Part shown: piece by piece, positions 44,491-55,175 of the stretch
How positions within the stretch are numbered: the stretch's first letter is position 1
Layout: each line of letters opens with the position of its first letter
DNA from: Asterella californica
Taxonomy: Eukaryota; Streptophyta; Marchantiopsida; Marchantiales; Aytoniaceae
Length of the DNA: 64,000 bases
Reading direction: 5' to 3'
NCBI GenBank assembly: GCA_036924285.1
Contig: JAYKYS010000001.1
Coordinates: 4,748,501-4,812,500 of the forward strand
Translations under genes and position numbers: made by a program
The notes under the pieces: generated by a model
Seen by the model: the letters and a program-made list of their open reading frames with translations, nothing else
Told to the model about the DNA's origin: nothing
The model's database searches: none

Positions 44491-47021
44491 TGCTTATTTT
44501 GAAAAAGTGACCTAACCCCTCCCTACACGTGACACACACCAACCGAAAATGACCCGCTCTCCCTGCTTGGCGTTATCCAGCCCCCGGCCAGATGTTCGCT
44601 TTGGTAACTTATTTCATGAATCTCTCTACGTTCTTTTGGCTCTTCGTCTTTGACGAAGACAATAGCTTCAGTTAGAGCAACTATGAAGAGAATGAAAGTT
44701 TTACGAGAAGACTAGTCCAAAGTTTCTGGCTTCTTGTTCAGAGAGTTTTTACAGAATGCATATCTTGCCAAAATGCACTCCAATTCTAATCACTTGAAGT
44801 TAGACTGTATATGCATGCTCATATATATACTACTTGGATCTACGTTGTATATCAACGTATATGATATTGAACTCATCTTTGCAGAATAGATCTATTATCC
44901 ATATATATGATTAAGAGTCTTTTCTTTTCTAAATTTACTTTGTTAAATTATTCATGTTAAACATGATATTTTGACCGATTTAGTACTAATGTTAGATATA
45001 GTACTAAACAACAAGCGAAGAAGCATATATTTCGGGTCGAGTGAACCTTAATTAGATTCTACAAGTTAAAACTAAAGTAATAATCCTTTCAAAATATATT
45101 TCACTATGAAAATATATCTACAAATCAAAAGTACCTGTCAACCAGAAAGATATACGAACAAGTTAAAGCAAAGAAGTAACTGACGCAGCGGTAAGTAATG
45201 AAAAAGTACACTCAAGAACCTAAATACCACAAGATACACGTAGAGCTTGCAATAAAACACTCTCCCGTCGTAAATGAAACCTCAACCTGCTCTCTTACTC
45301 CATCTGCACTCAACAAGGAGGGTTACTTTTAACCGTGCCTTTCGACATACTAGGCAACAGTTACATTTTACTTTCCTGTTGAATATTAAAATTAGCATTA
45401 GAATTCATCAATACTTAAATCTAGCTAGAATTTATTAATTTGAACTTAGGTTAAAAGTTATCTGGTCAAAGAAAGATATTGTTACTTTGACTGTTGTTCA
45501 GGATCTCACTTTCTTCATCTCTTTTTGTTTGTATCAATTTTACTTGTCAGAGAAAAGCTTAATAAATGCTTTTCCCAGAATAACTTAACCGATCCCATAC
45601 AAAACATCAATTGTAGACACATTTACACATTACTAACCGTTATTAGGTACATATGATATGTATAGAGTGACCCTTCGTCACAAATTTCTCCAATCACCAA
45701 CTAAGGTATGATAAAATTTCTTGGGAAATTTTTTGTTTATGTTCGCTCTAGATTCTGGTGAGTTTAAGCACCAGCAAATTAAGTACTCCAGAGTATTGGC
45801 TCGATGTTAGTCTATATCTAGCAATTTGTCACCGGTTAAGTCTTCTAACGAGTCATGCACAACTCCTGACCACCAAACCTCAAAGCTAGTCACCGCCTGC
45901 AGCACCAAGTGTCAACACACTAGACATCTACGAACCTGAAAGAAGGAAGCGTGCCGGCGAAACAAACGTCGTCCGCAAACCCACGGGCCCTGGCCGAAAG
46001 TATCCTTCGACGAGGGCAGAGGTCGAGCCCTGGACCTCACACCAGTGAGACATTGGAACTTTCCATGATTTGGAAAATAAGAGAATTCAGCGGCAATACT
46101 TAATCCTCTTTAGGGGAATATAGAGATCGCCACTTTATGACAGGATCACGAGGTATTAGGGGATGTCAAAGTTAAAAACCTTCTCAAAGATTCGACAGCC
46201 GCGGGAGTAATTTACGACTTCGGCCAGATTACGACATGAAACCGACACCTCCGGAATGAAACCGACACCTCCGGAAGTACCTGGAGGAAAACGCCGTGGA
46301 TGTTTTCTTAACGAGATGCCATCCAGAATACATAAACAAAGTTATGTGTGACAATTTTACGTCCAGTTAACTCTCCCCCATTGAAGAATATTTCCTCTGA
46401 ACTTTGACACCCCATATTACATAATACATAAGAGATAAATCTCCGGTCTGCAGTTTCCGGTCCCTTGATGATAATGCTGTAGGGAAACATTCGATTGCCT
46501 CACACTGTACTTACAACTTACCATCAACACACGCGCTCCTGACCGACTAAAGCGATGATGATCATCATAATGTCATGGCCTGATAAACCACTAGAACCGT
46601 CATGCACCGCCCGGTGGTTCAAACACGATATGAAGGTGGCTATCATAACATTTGCAAAAGAAGTGTATAATATCCACGTGACACTCGTGTCAAGTGTTTC
46701 CTCCGGTCACAGCGCACTGACAATCGCATCCTGTATCATGTACCACTCTATTCTTTCAAAGGTGACTTCCACTGGTTCTTGTAAAGGCTACGTAAGTAGA
46801 CCCAGACTTACAGGTGTACACACTTTCTCCGAAGAAGTGACCAGTGATATCATGGTGGTAAGGTCCAACTCAATTCAATTTGACTTATATACATACAATG
46901 CTCACTTTCGTAAGAACATGATGAGAACTAAATACTTACATGATGCCTACTGCACTGTGGCTAGCAAGCTTTATGCACAAATTTCCACCTACTTTTACAC
47001 GAGGTTACGGGAGGACGTTTT
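44491..47021. other. Intergenic stretch downstream of HGD
   Basis: AT-rich to about 45,880, then more GC-rich. It contains a 20-bp perfect tandem duplication near 46,238-46,278. A 182-codon plus-strand ORF (46555-47103) overlaps the HGD last exon and has no recognisable motif. Confidence 0.5.
46238..46278. repeat. 20-bp perfect tandem duplication
   Basis: ATGAAACCGACACCTCCGGA occurs twice in direct succession. Confidence 0.85.
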
Positions 47022-50000
47022 TCATTTCCCAGTCCTTCCGTTAATTGCCTCCGGAGTGTTATTGCGGTCAAAATGTGAACGCAGACCGATCCAACCTTTG
47101 TAGTAGTCCAAATCACGCTTAGGAGACTCCATTGCTCGGCCTGTTACTCGAGGCATCAAACACGACTCAAACATGAAAGCAAGAGTATCTCCCTCAATCT
47201 TAGCTGGTCTCGGTTCTTCTGAAATTGCTTTCTGCACGTATGGTAGTACGATAATTAGAGCGACTGCACTAGTTTGTTCATCCAAACCGGGTCAAACTGG
47301 TAAACCGTTAGACACTGTAGTTGCACTCAATATATCAAACACACCAATAAAATAAGGATTTCCACTCTAGATCCAACGCATATAACCAGAAAGGGATCAC
47401 CAGAAACAAAGTACCTTTTCTGTGCTGAAGTACTTTGTTAGACTACCCGTGAGCAAAGATATGCCGCAGACAGGGTTTGACCCAAGAACAAAAGTAGTAA
47501 CCGTACAGACACGAGGAAGCCGCTACATAGAAGCAAGTGTATTACTAAACTGAGTATACTGAGGGGTCCAGTACATGCATAAATAAATGATCTCACCTCG
47601 TATGTAGCTGTATCCACACCATGAGGACTCATACAACTGTGCAAGCTAGCACCTCCAGGTAGAAATCCCTCTGCTTTGCCCTGCAACACAGGCCCGTACT
47701 GGTTCCAGGTTACTCAGGTTTGTACGCAAGTGCAGGAAACTCTAAGCATTTATAACTAGCATCTTTGACACAAGCACAGACCAGAACTTTTAAGCAGCTA
47801 TCCGGTTAGAGTTGTACCTCTCAAAACAAAAAGACACTTGTCTATCAGCTCTTCAAATCTGAAGCTAGAGGTAGGAAACCATCCGACCAATGAGCCGGAA
47901 GCTGACGCTGACGAAGTAGATCATCGGTTACTTTTAGACAACAGTCTAAAAGTAACCGAAGTTCCGTGTCGATAAAGCAGAAAAAAACCGCTGTACTATC
48001 GTGGTGTCAAGCTAAGACGGTTATCTTCAACGCACATCCATCTCCTTAACGGTTGGCGCAAAAGCCAAAGGTGAGAATCAAGTAACTTCAGCTGTTCCAC
48101 GTTTATTCACTTATCTGCCCGATTCTTTTATCTTGCGTTACGCTTTGCGTCTCATGAGAATCCTCCAGTATTGAGGTGAGGCCCAGGACCGTTACCTCGT
48201 ATGTGCCGCAGATAAATCCCATGAATTCACTCATGCAATTGCGATGGAAATATGGAGGCCGAAAAGTATGCTCTGCCACCAACCAGCGGGGTGGGAACAC
48301 TACCAAATCCACCACAGCTACTCCAGGTCTTTCTGATGGGACTGTTAAGACTGCATCGAGACAAGTTGATTGACAATAAGCACTATCGAACATCGTATAA
48401 ACCACGTGGTAAGAGACACTTCCCGGCAACAATATATTTGACGCAAATAAGGCTAGAAATAACGTTCCAAGTTGGATGCAGAGAAAACTAATTCTCAGTG
48501 GTATAAATGTACATTTCAAACGGTGTCCTTGGTGAGGAGAAATAGTTCCTCTACCTGTATTTATACTGGGGTCCGCATGATCGAAGAGTACTGTATTGTA
48601 AGGACAAAACTTCCTCAAATCATACTGCACAGGTCGTAGAACAGAATATCGTTGGAAACATTCAAACACTTAGTACCATCTAGACGATCATTACTTTCTG
48701 ACAATATGATGACTTCAGATGAAAGAGCCGGTATTCCCTTTACCGGTAAAGTGCAGATTAAGCCCAATATCACGAAGATAATAAAGATGGGAAATCTCTA
48801 GAGCAGAAAACCTCTCTCAGAAACCATATCCTATCTGTCCTAGGACAAACTAACTAAGCGAATGGTGACATGGTCCTTGTACGTGCTAAGTAGTCAAAGG
48901 CCGAACTAAAAACCAATATGAATGTTAACAGCTGAGCCGAGCTAGCCGGTACCTTGTACGGTGCATAGTTTCCCTGCCAGGCCACAACGTTGAAGGGTGA
49001 GAAGTCTTGTTTGCTCTCAAAGAGTTGTCCACCAAATTTGTGGATAATAGTATACCCCGGAACGCAATTGTCCTCGAACCACGCCACCGGTGAAAAAAAG
49101 TCTCTCGGCTCTGCTAAACCATTGGCTCCTACAGAACGTGCGAAGTGGATACCCGTTACTGCCTAAAGGAATGAGCTGCAAGCGCGTAAGTGATAATGGA
49201 CCACTGTTAACTCACTGCACAGCAGAATAGAGCAACAGGAATGTAAACCTTTGGTAGGTACAGCGATCCATAAGCAAATCGTCAGTCCAAAACGTTAACA
49301 GTGAATTCTTCAGCCGTGTATACCTATTGGCCCCAGATCCGGAAGCTGAAAATGACCACTGTAAACCTCAACAATGTAACCCCGAGAAGGTCCATCTGGC
49401 AAATCAATGGAAAACCTGAAACCGTGCGGCAGCACAACGACCTCTCCCGGAGAGACTTGTAGTTTTCCACACTCTGTTTTGATCCACAACCCTGGACAAA
49501 CAATATTTGAGCAATTCAAACTTCACATCAGACGAAGAAAGCGGAGAACGCGTCGAAACTAAGACTCTGTAATAACTAGTCAATTAATGGATCTCTCCTC
49601 TATAAGACAACGGAGGGAATCCTGATAAAACCAGACTTTGTTGCATCAACCCTTTGACTCTGCAAGCACCGAAAAATTAAGGAACCTCAAGTTCACCTCA
49701 GAACCAAGTGCTTGTAACTAAAGTTGTAACGTCGGTCAAGGCGATTTAGGATTTATCAGACCCTATGGCTTCCAACGCGGATACTAACTGCAATTAACTC
49801 AAAAGCCCCGCTTAGTGTCTGCTCTCTCAGTTGCATTTTGGAGGTAGTTATACTCATAAGCTTACTTCCTTGCTGTGGAACAATAAGAAAGTCGCCATCT
49901 GCATTTGCCAACGCACAATGTTCCATAGAAGCGTTCGCTGCATACCTGAAAACTCAAATATCTACAGACCAGTACAAATGCACGATCTCTTACAGCCGGT

Positions 50001-50352
50001 AGATTTCCAGAAGAACAATATGCCTTGAGAATATGATACTTCCTGAAATACCAGATGCAGACATTCGGCTGAACCCCCAATCTCTACACTAAATTTACTG
50101 TTCGGACAATATTCTTACATGCGAACAGCATAACCGTGTCGAAGGAAGGCGCTGCCAGCTCCACAAATAGTGTAGAGTCCATCTATGAAATCTGTTTTCA
50201 CGTCTGGAATGTCCTCAGGTTTCCAGCGCAACTGGGTAGGCGTCACAAAGGAATTTGACGATTCCGTGAAATCACTGACGAGACTACTGTGGTGAGGTTG
50301 CCGAGGAGAGAAGGGCTCATGAGTCACTGATGGCTTTATTCGATACAGCCAA
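47022..50352 (-). CDS. HGD: Homogentisate 1,2-dioxygenase, 8 exons, 5' end missing
   Basis: Opens the ring of homogentisate to maleylacetoacetate in tyrosine degradation (Fe-dependent). Exons by GT-AG sites and phase: 50119-50352, 49866-49945, 49324-49491, 48953-49128, 48555-48624, 48196-48350, 47597-47680, 47022-47231. Together they give 391 uninterrupted codons plus a stop. Diagnostic blocks: [14 protein letters not shown] at the start, [43 protein letters not shown] (His and Glu of the H-x5-E iron site) and [12 protein letters not shown] (further His ligand). The family is ~440-460 residues. About 65 N-terminal residues (the SGFGN and GQN region) are absent: upstream of 50352 comes ~190 bases of apparent intron and then repeat B. 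The copy is thus probably truncated, unless the first exon lies beyond B. 'VRMYAAN' has Arg where plants usually have His. Confidence 0.9.
47925..47958. repeat. 15-bp perfect hairpin in an HGD intron
   Basis: Arms 47925-47939 (CGGTTACTTTTAGAC) and 47944-47958 with a 4-base loop, in the intron between 48196 and 47680. Confidence 0.8.
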
Positions 50353-50552
50353 CTGGGAACCAAGATTGCAACAACCATCAGTGTCCATAAAGTCACCACC
50401 GAAAGTAGAGTATACCAGATAAGAGCCAGTCAAAGTTAATGTGCTACACCGATATGCACAATCCCGTTTGGAGAAAATTTCCCGATACACATTCTACTCA
50501 CAGTCTCTATGATTCTGCAGCAAATTGTTTCTGAATACATATCCCTCTCTTG

Positions 50553-51641
50553 CTATTGAACAAATAGAACGTCTTCTGGTTCTATCCGTTTGAAAGCTCC
50601 TTTCGGAACAGATTTTGATCGAAGTTTAGGTGTCCCCTTCTTGCGGAACACAAAGACAAGATAAATGTAGGCTGCCTCCCATTCATCATCAGAAATATTG
50701 TTTCCTTCCGTCCCGTCGCCAAGAGCTCCAAGTTTTCGCATCAGTTCTCCAAATTCAAGCTTTTGGATGTACTGATTCACAAACTCGTGAAAATTCTGCT
50801 TCATCACTAACTCCAACCCGTACTCCTCCGCAAGGGCTACAAATTTAGAAAATGGAACGAGCCACTCAGGGCAGTCCACAGCATCCTCGAGATGAAAATG
50901 GTACTGTATCCCAAAAGGCGGACTTAGAAACTTTTTTTCGCTGTACATCTCTCCGAATTCTATTTTAAACACGCTGTTCCCAAATTCAAGTCCATCCGCA
51001 TCCCGCAGCTTCCGAACAATTACGTTGGCATCAGGCATCGTTCCAATGAACATACCTCCAGGCAAAAGCATGTTTGTCACATTATGCAAGGCTTGACGAG
51101 CACGTTCCTCGGTCGACCAAGAGTAATGAAGTGTGAACTGGCAGCTGCAGACATCAAATTGTGGAACGTCTTTGAGAGCTTCGTCAAGGGAGACTTCATA
51201 ACAGTCTGCACAGACAAGGCGCGCTGGAAAGGAGAAAACCTTGCGATTTTGAGCATGATCTGTGTCCCCGTTGTACCTGTTCCTGGCATCCTCTATGGAT
51301 CCTTCAGCTATGTCTACTCCAACATAGTAACTAATGCTTGCCTTATCCCACTTTATCAGGTCTCCACCTTTGCCACAACCTATGTCAAGTACTGCATCCC
51401 CTCGCTTGGCGTACAGATGGATCAAAACGCTCTTTATCCAGTTATTCAGCTTCTTCAGATGAATAATAGGGCTCGCCTCACGCTCCTCCCGTGTTTGATT
51501 ACTGCGATTGCTGTAATGTTCCGCGACCTGACGAATGATTTTCGAGTCGTCCGGCTCCTCACTTGTCGAGATGCGAGCTCGAGAAGCAGCACCAGAAGGA
51601 GGCGACTCTTCTCGATCTCTCTTATGGCCGTGTCTGCTCAT
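50553..51641 (-). CDS. mRNA cap guanine-N7 methyltransferase (intact copy)
   Basis: 362 residues, one uninterrupted frame. It transfers methyl from S-adenosylmethionine to N7 of the mRNA cap guanine in the nucleus. The basic, Ser-rich N-terminus (MSRHGHKRDREESPPSG) is followed by the family block HYSNRSNQTREERE, then HLKKLNNWIKSVLI, the SAM-binding motif VLDIGCGKGGD (84-94), YYVGVDIAEGSIEDA (105-119), CSCQFTLHYSWSTEERAR (165-182) and TMPDANVIVRKL (201-212). The C-terminal block is FHLEDAVDCPEWLVPF. Length and motifs fit plant cap methyltransferases. The absence of introns is notable, since I recall introns in land-plant genes. The start ATG is supported by conservation with the second copy. 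Nearest neighbours: HGD downstream, same strand, and the S1 exon upstream, divergent. Confidence 0.93.
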   Translation of the reverse strand: MSRHGHKRDREESPPSGAASRARISTSEEPDDSKIIRQVAEHYSNRSNQTREEREASPIIHLKKLNNWIKSVLIHLYAKRGDAVLDIGCGKGGDLIKWDKASISYYVGVDIAEGSIEDARNRYNGDTDHAQNRKVFSFPARLVCADCYEVSLDEALKDVPQFDVCSCQFTLHYSWSTEERARQALHNVTNMLLPGGMFIGTMPDANVIVRKLRDADGLEFGNSVFKIEFGEMYSEKKFLSPPFGIQYHFHLEDAVDCPEWLVPFSKFVALAEEYGLELVMKQNFHEFVNQYIQKLEFGELMRKLGALGDGTEGNNISDDEWEAAYIYLVFVFRKKGTPKLRSKSVPKGAFKRIEPEDVLFVQ

Positions 51642-52314
51642 CGTGAGTACCTGCCAAACAGACTCGTTTTCATTCTATTTGTCGATCAGCGACTAATAAA
51701 CATTTTCAAACGACTGTGATTCTGAAATCCCTAAAACAACAACCATTCGTGATCAGTCATGATCCTCGGAATCCATAGAGGAAAATCCGCCAAGAGAAGT
51801 ACATCACTGAAGATTCAGGAGATCACGTTGGGAAAACGAAGGACACACGTTGAAGACAAAGACAACTCTATCCCGGGAGTTAGTAACTGTATTATCTCTA
51901 TCGTTCCAGTAGATGAAGGTAAACTTACCCTGCTCGTCTGCGAGGACTTTGAATCGCACAATTGTCGCTATGCACACATTGCTCCTCCCCTTCCTGCCCT
52001 GTCTTGGTTTCACTGACAAGACGGACAAATGCCACGGGACCGTCCTCCCGTTCTATCTGAACTCCTTCCTTCGGGCTCAATTCTCGCCTTCCTTCTCCAC
52101 CTTCCCTGACCTCTCGACTTAGCTTTAGCTTTAATCGACTTACGTGCAAAGACTCGTAGCGGACTCTAAACTTCTGTTAGGTTTACGTCGGAGACACCTC
52201 CGAGTTCCTTCCCGAGAGTAAGTCAATTCATTAATCTGGAATCATCAGAATTACAGTCACCCCTGCATACGTGCATACTCAGATAAGTAATATGCCACCC
52301 AATGAATAGCAAAC
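51642..52314 (-). other. CMT upstream region shared by both copies
   Basis: Conserved between B and B'. It contains an open stretch (52149-51925; 61409-61732 in B') whose first ~60 codons are conserved, including EGVQIEREDGPVAFVRLVSE. A GTAAGT-like donor occurs at the corresponding place in B' (CTTGTAAGTG near 61,538) but reads CTTGTCAGTG in B. It may be a 5' exon/UTR of CMT or of a divergent gene. I cannot decide. Confidence 0.4.
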
Positions 52315-52864
52315 AGATGCTATTGAGATGCAAACAGATGAACTCAGGAGGAGTTTATGATAGTTCAGGAAGATGACGACAATGGCCGTGTAATTGTTAG
52401 CCTTCGGAAGCTCCAGTATGATATATCTTGGGAGCGCTGCAGGCAACTGCAGGCTGATGATTGTCCAGTAAGAGGGAAGGTAGGATTTTCTCTGAGGGGT
52501 AAAGATTGTCTCTGAGATTCCTGTCCCGAGTGTCTGTATGAACATGGCAATAGTGTCACTGGTCATTGTTGAAGATAAGCCCAAATCTACAGTGCGGATA
52601 TGTGTGCCCACGTTTCCCGCATGCCTTTCTTTCTTGAGTGTGGGTTCTTGTTCTCTGGCGGGATTGTCATTGCCTTATGATAGTTTACATGTTCGTTGTT
52701 CAATGCACGTTGAGTTGGATTTCGCCCTGACTTGCTTCTAGGACATAATTTCATGTCAACGGGTAGCCATATGAGATGAGTTACAGGCCTTTCTTTCGTC
52801 TGTTAGTCCTATACACCATCAGGACTTGCTTCGTTTTAGGTTCTTCTCTTTGCCCTGTTTGCAG

Positions 52865-52997
52865 TAAATTGTTCGTAGTCACTGAAGAAGGTGGATACTT
52901 TCTTGGTCTAACGCAGGTTCTTTCCGCTAACCGGGGCGGTCTCGTCGTGAGAGTGGAGGGGCTGAGAGGTTTTGTGCCCTTCTCTCAGATCTACTCG
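52865..52997 (+). CDS. Exon of an S1-domain RNA-binding protein (isolated)
   Basis: One exon between an acceptor (TTTGCAG, 52858-52864) and a donor (GTAATT at 52998). It encodes 44 codons ending in phase 0. The translation includes LSANRGGLVVRVEGLRGF followed by VPFSQI, the classic first half of an S1 domain as in plastid ribosomal protein S1 and plant S1-repeat proteins. The rest of the gene is not visible. Downstream, its intron runs into repeat A' at 53066, only ~70 bases on. Upstream, repeat B starts at 52314, and I see no convincing 5' exon between. The gene therefore appears cut by the rearrangement. The member of the S1 family cannot be named from one exon. Confidence 0.65.
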
Positions 52998-53065
52998 GTA
53001 ATTCTTTTCCTATCCTCGCTTTCACGTTCGTTTAATACGAATGAGTGGTTTCTGTAAGCTCGTTC

Positions 53066-54761
53066 TGTAAGCCTTCGAAGTATCGCCTGCAAGTCCGTCG
53101 GCCAACTCTTTAAGGAAGTCTAGGTCTGCTCCTAATCAAACTTTGCACATCTTTGCCATTTAACCAAAGCCAGCGGGAGGAGCTGATGAGGTCGCTCGCT
53201 AGTGATGGCCCAAGCCAGCCCTATGAGTCACAGCGCAGACTGACTAGACGTTAACATTTTTCGTCGCGAGCAACCGAATTCTACACAATTTTCTCTTTTA
53301 TTCAATTTTTTCTTTCTTTTGACGTTTTGTCAAAATGTCTCTTTCTTTTCTTCGCTTCAGTAAATCACCATTTTTAGGGACCTCAGGACAGGACCGCTCT
53401 AGTTTGGATAAAGCAGAAGGTATATATATATGGTGAAACTGATTTCGGTAGTTGTGAATCGTGTGTTGCTGAGGCTCAGCAGCTTCTTCTCGTGACATAA
53501 ATGGCAGATCATTATGATCACTCTACATGACTCCGGCTGTGCTTGTGCCGAAAAATTAACACCTTTCAACCTTCACTTGGCACATACGCCGATATTATTT
53601 ACGTGACACGTATTTGCCTATCTGTGTGGCCATATTTCACGTACTATACATCCCGTTGGTCTGTCCCTTTGGTTACAGAATTTCTCTAACTTGACATTTG
53701 AAGTTAGCACACATTCTCCCCTGTTTGCTACTTACTATGTACGTCACTGGGTTCTCTGGGTCAACTTTTGGGGTTACTTTAAGTGTAGGAGGATAGTTCT
53801 TGCATCGAACTGCTACACTCAGGGACCGAAATCTGTACTTTACTGGGTTCATTTCTTGCGTTTTACCTGTGTGCGTGAGTATAGTTCTTGCTTCGAACTG
53901 CTATATCATGGACGAATACTGTGGCCAATGCGGTGTTTGGATGTTATTTCTAACTAGTATTCACCGTTCTGTCGCTGCGCAGCCACTTGGTTTCGAGATA
54001 AACAGCGCCAAGTTGAAACGTGCCGGATTGGACTACTGGCCGTATCCTTGATCTGATTAATGTACACTGACGTCTACAGTTTCTACTCTAATTCTGCTCT
54101 TATCCATTAGAGTTATGAGAAGGATGTTTGCTGTCGAGTACAACTCATGCACTGGAAGATCTAAGACTTTGCATCTTATATCGTACGGTGCATGAGTTGT
54201 ACCGTAAGACCAACCTTAATCAAGCGGTTTTCGGTGCTCTTTATTAACGATTAACCTCTTGGGAATTGATTAGCAAGAGTCTCTCGGACCCGATAAAAGT
54301 CTCTCTTACTTTTCGGCCATCCTTTTGAGCAGTGTTTGTTTGGTCAGTCTGCTTAGGGGTTACATGCCCGGACTTTCTTATGTTCGATGTGCCAAGGTCT
54401 GTCTTTGTGATTTGACTGTAGTTGTTCACCTCGTTGAACGGATAAGCTGTTTACACGTTTGAATTGTTCCATGCTTAGGTCGTTTCATATAGCGTCGCCA
54501 GTTGGTTTGCGTGCCCAGTGCTCGGTTTCTGATGTGTCGTACCTAGCGACCATGCTTACTGTTGCATATACAAATCTGTCGCGTAAATAGTCAATTTTGT
54601 AACCTATACACCATACGCGTAAATTCGGATTCGTTCTACGGATTACCTCCAGAGAATGGTTTCACTGTATTTCCTGTCAAAGATGAGTTATCTAGATACG
54701 TTGTTGTCAAAGTGCATAGTAACTGGGCCGAGTTTTTGAAGTATTTTCAAGAACAGGTTAG
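53066..54761 (+). repeat. Inverted repeat A' (copy of 36761-38468)
   Basis: 1696 bases. The left edge shares TGTAAGCC with the junction in A and follows S1 intron sequence. The right edge is five bases into trmL intron 5, where genuine intron and exons 6-7 follow. Confidence 0.93.
54138..54202. repeat. 15-bp perfect inverted repeat in A'
   Basis: Same hairpin as 37332-37396, in the intron between exons 4 and 5. Confidence 0.8.
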
Positions 54762-55095
54762 TTCCTCTATTTACCCTCTCTTGTTTCTTGCCTAATATAT
54801 CATTTATCAACTTTCATGGACTTTTGTCGTAGTTCATGCTAATACGGTTTGACAGAACTATGTTGTACCATGGAACTCCAGTTCTGTAATACTTCTTGCA
54901 CTCATATTATTATTGTGGCCGTAGGAGGGTGATAAGAGGCTACTCGGGTTTACCAAGAAAGGAACTCTGCCGCACACGGTACGACTTCCCGTTTTTTCCT
55001 TGTTGTTTCAAGTGTATGTTTCTGCGTCTGCATTTTCTTAGGATTCTACTGTTTCCTTACTGAAAGTCACTCGTCCTGCGAATTGACTGAATTAG

Positions 55096-55175
55096 CTAAA
55101 CCGTGAGTTTAGGGCCATAACCCTGAACTCACGGTTTAGGGTTATGGCCCTGGGACTTTCTGGGTTTAGGGTTTA
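55096..55175. repeat. Foldback with telomere-like TTTAGGG units in trmL intron 6
   Basis: 14-bp inverted arms 55096-55109 and 55126-55139. A second overlapping pair is AGGGCCATAACCCT (55111-55124) with AGGGTTATGGCCCT. TTTAGGG occurs four times, twice in tandem at about 55163-55176. Confidence 0.7.

Larger units (their letters stand above)
50547..52314 (-). repeat. Inverted repeat B (copy of 61244-62999)
   Basis: About 1.77 kb that matches 61244-62999 in inverted orientation, with tens of differences in total and an 11-bp indel near 51,960. It contains the whole CMT frame and ~670 bases upstream. Homology ends about nine bases after the CMT stop codon. Confidence 0.93.

Noticed and set aside
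46555..47103. 182-codon plus-strand ORF
   Set aside because: It overlaps the last HGD exon in antisense and has no recognisable motif or gene-like composition.
51084..51719. 211-codon plus-strand ORF, and its partner 61941-62462
   Set aside because: Antisense shadow of the cap methyltransferase; it persists only because the CMT sequence is conserved between the two copies.
53691..54051. ORFs of 83-88 codons in A' and A
   Set aside because: They read through trmL introns and include exon 4 only in part; they duplicate because the repeat does.
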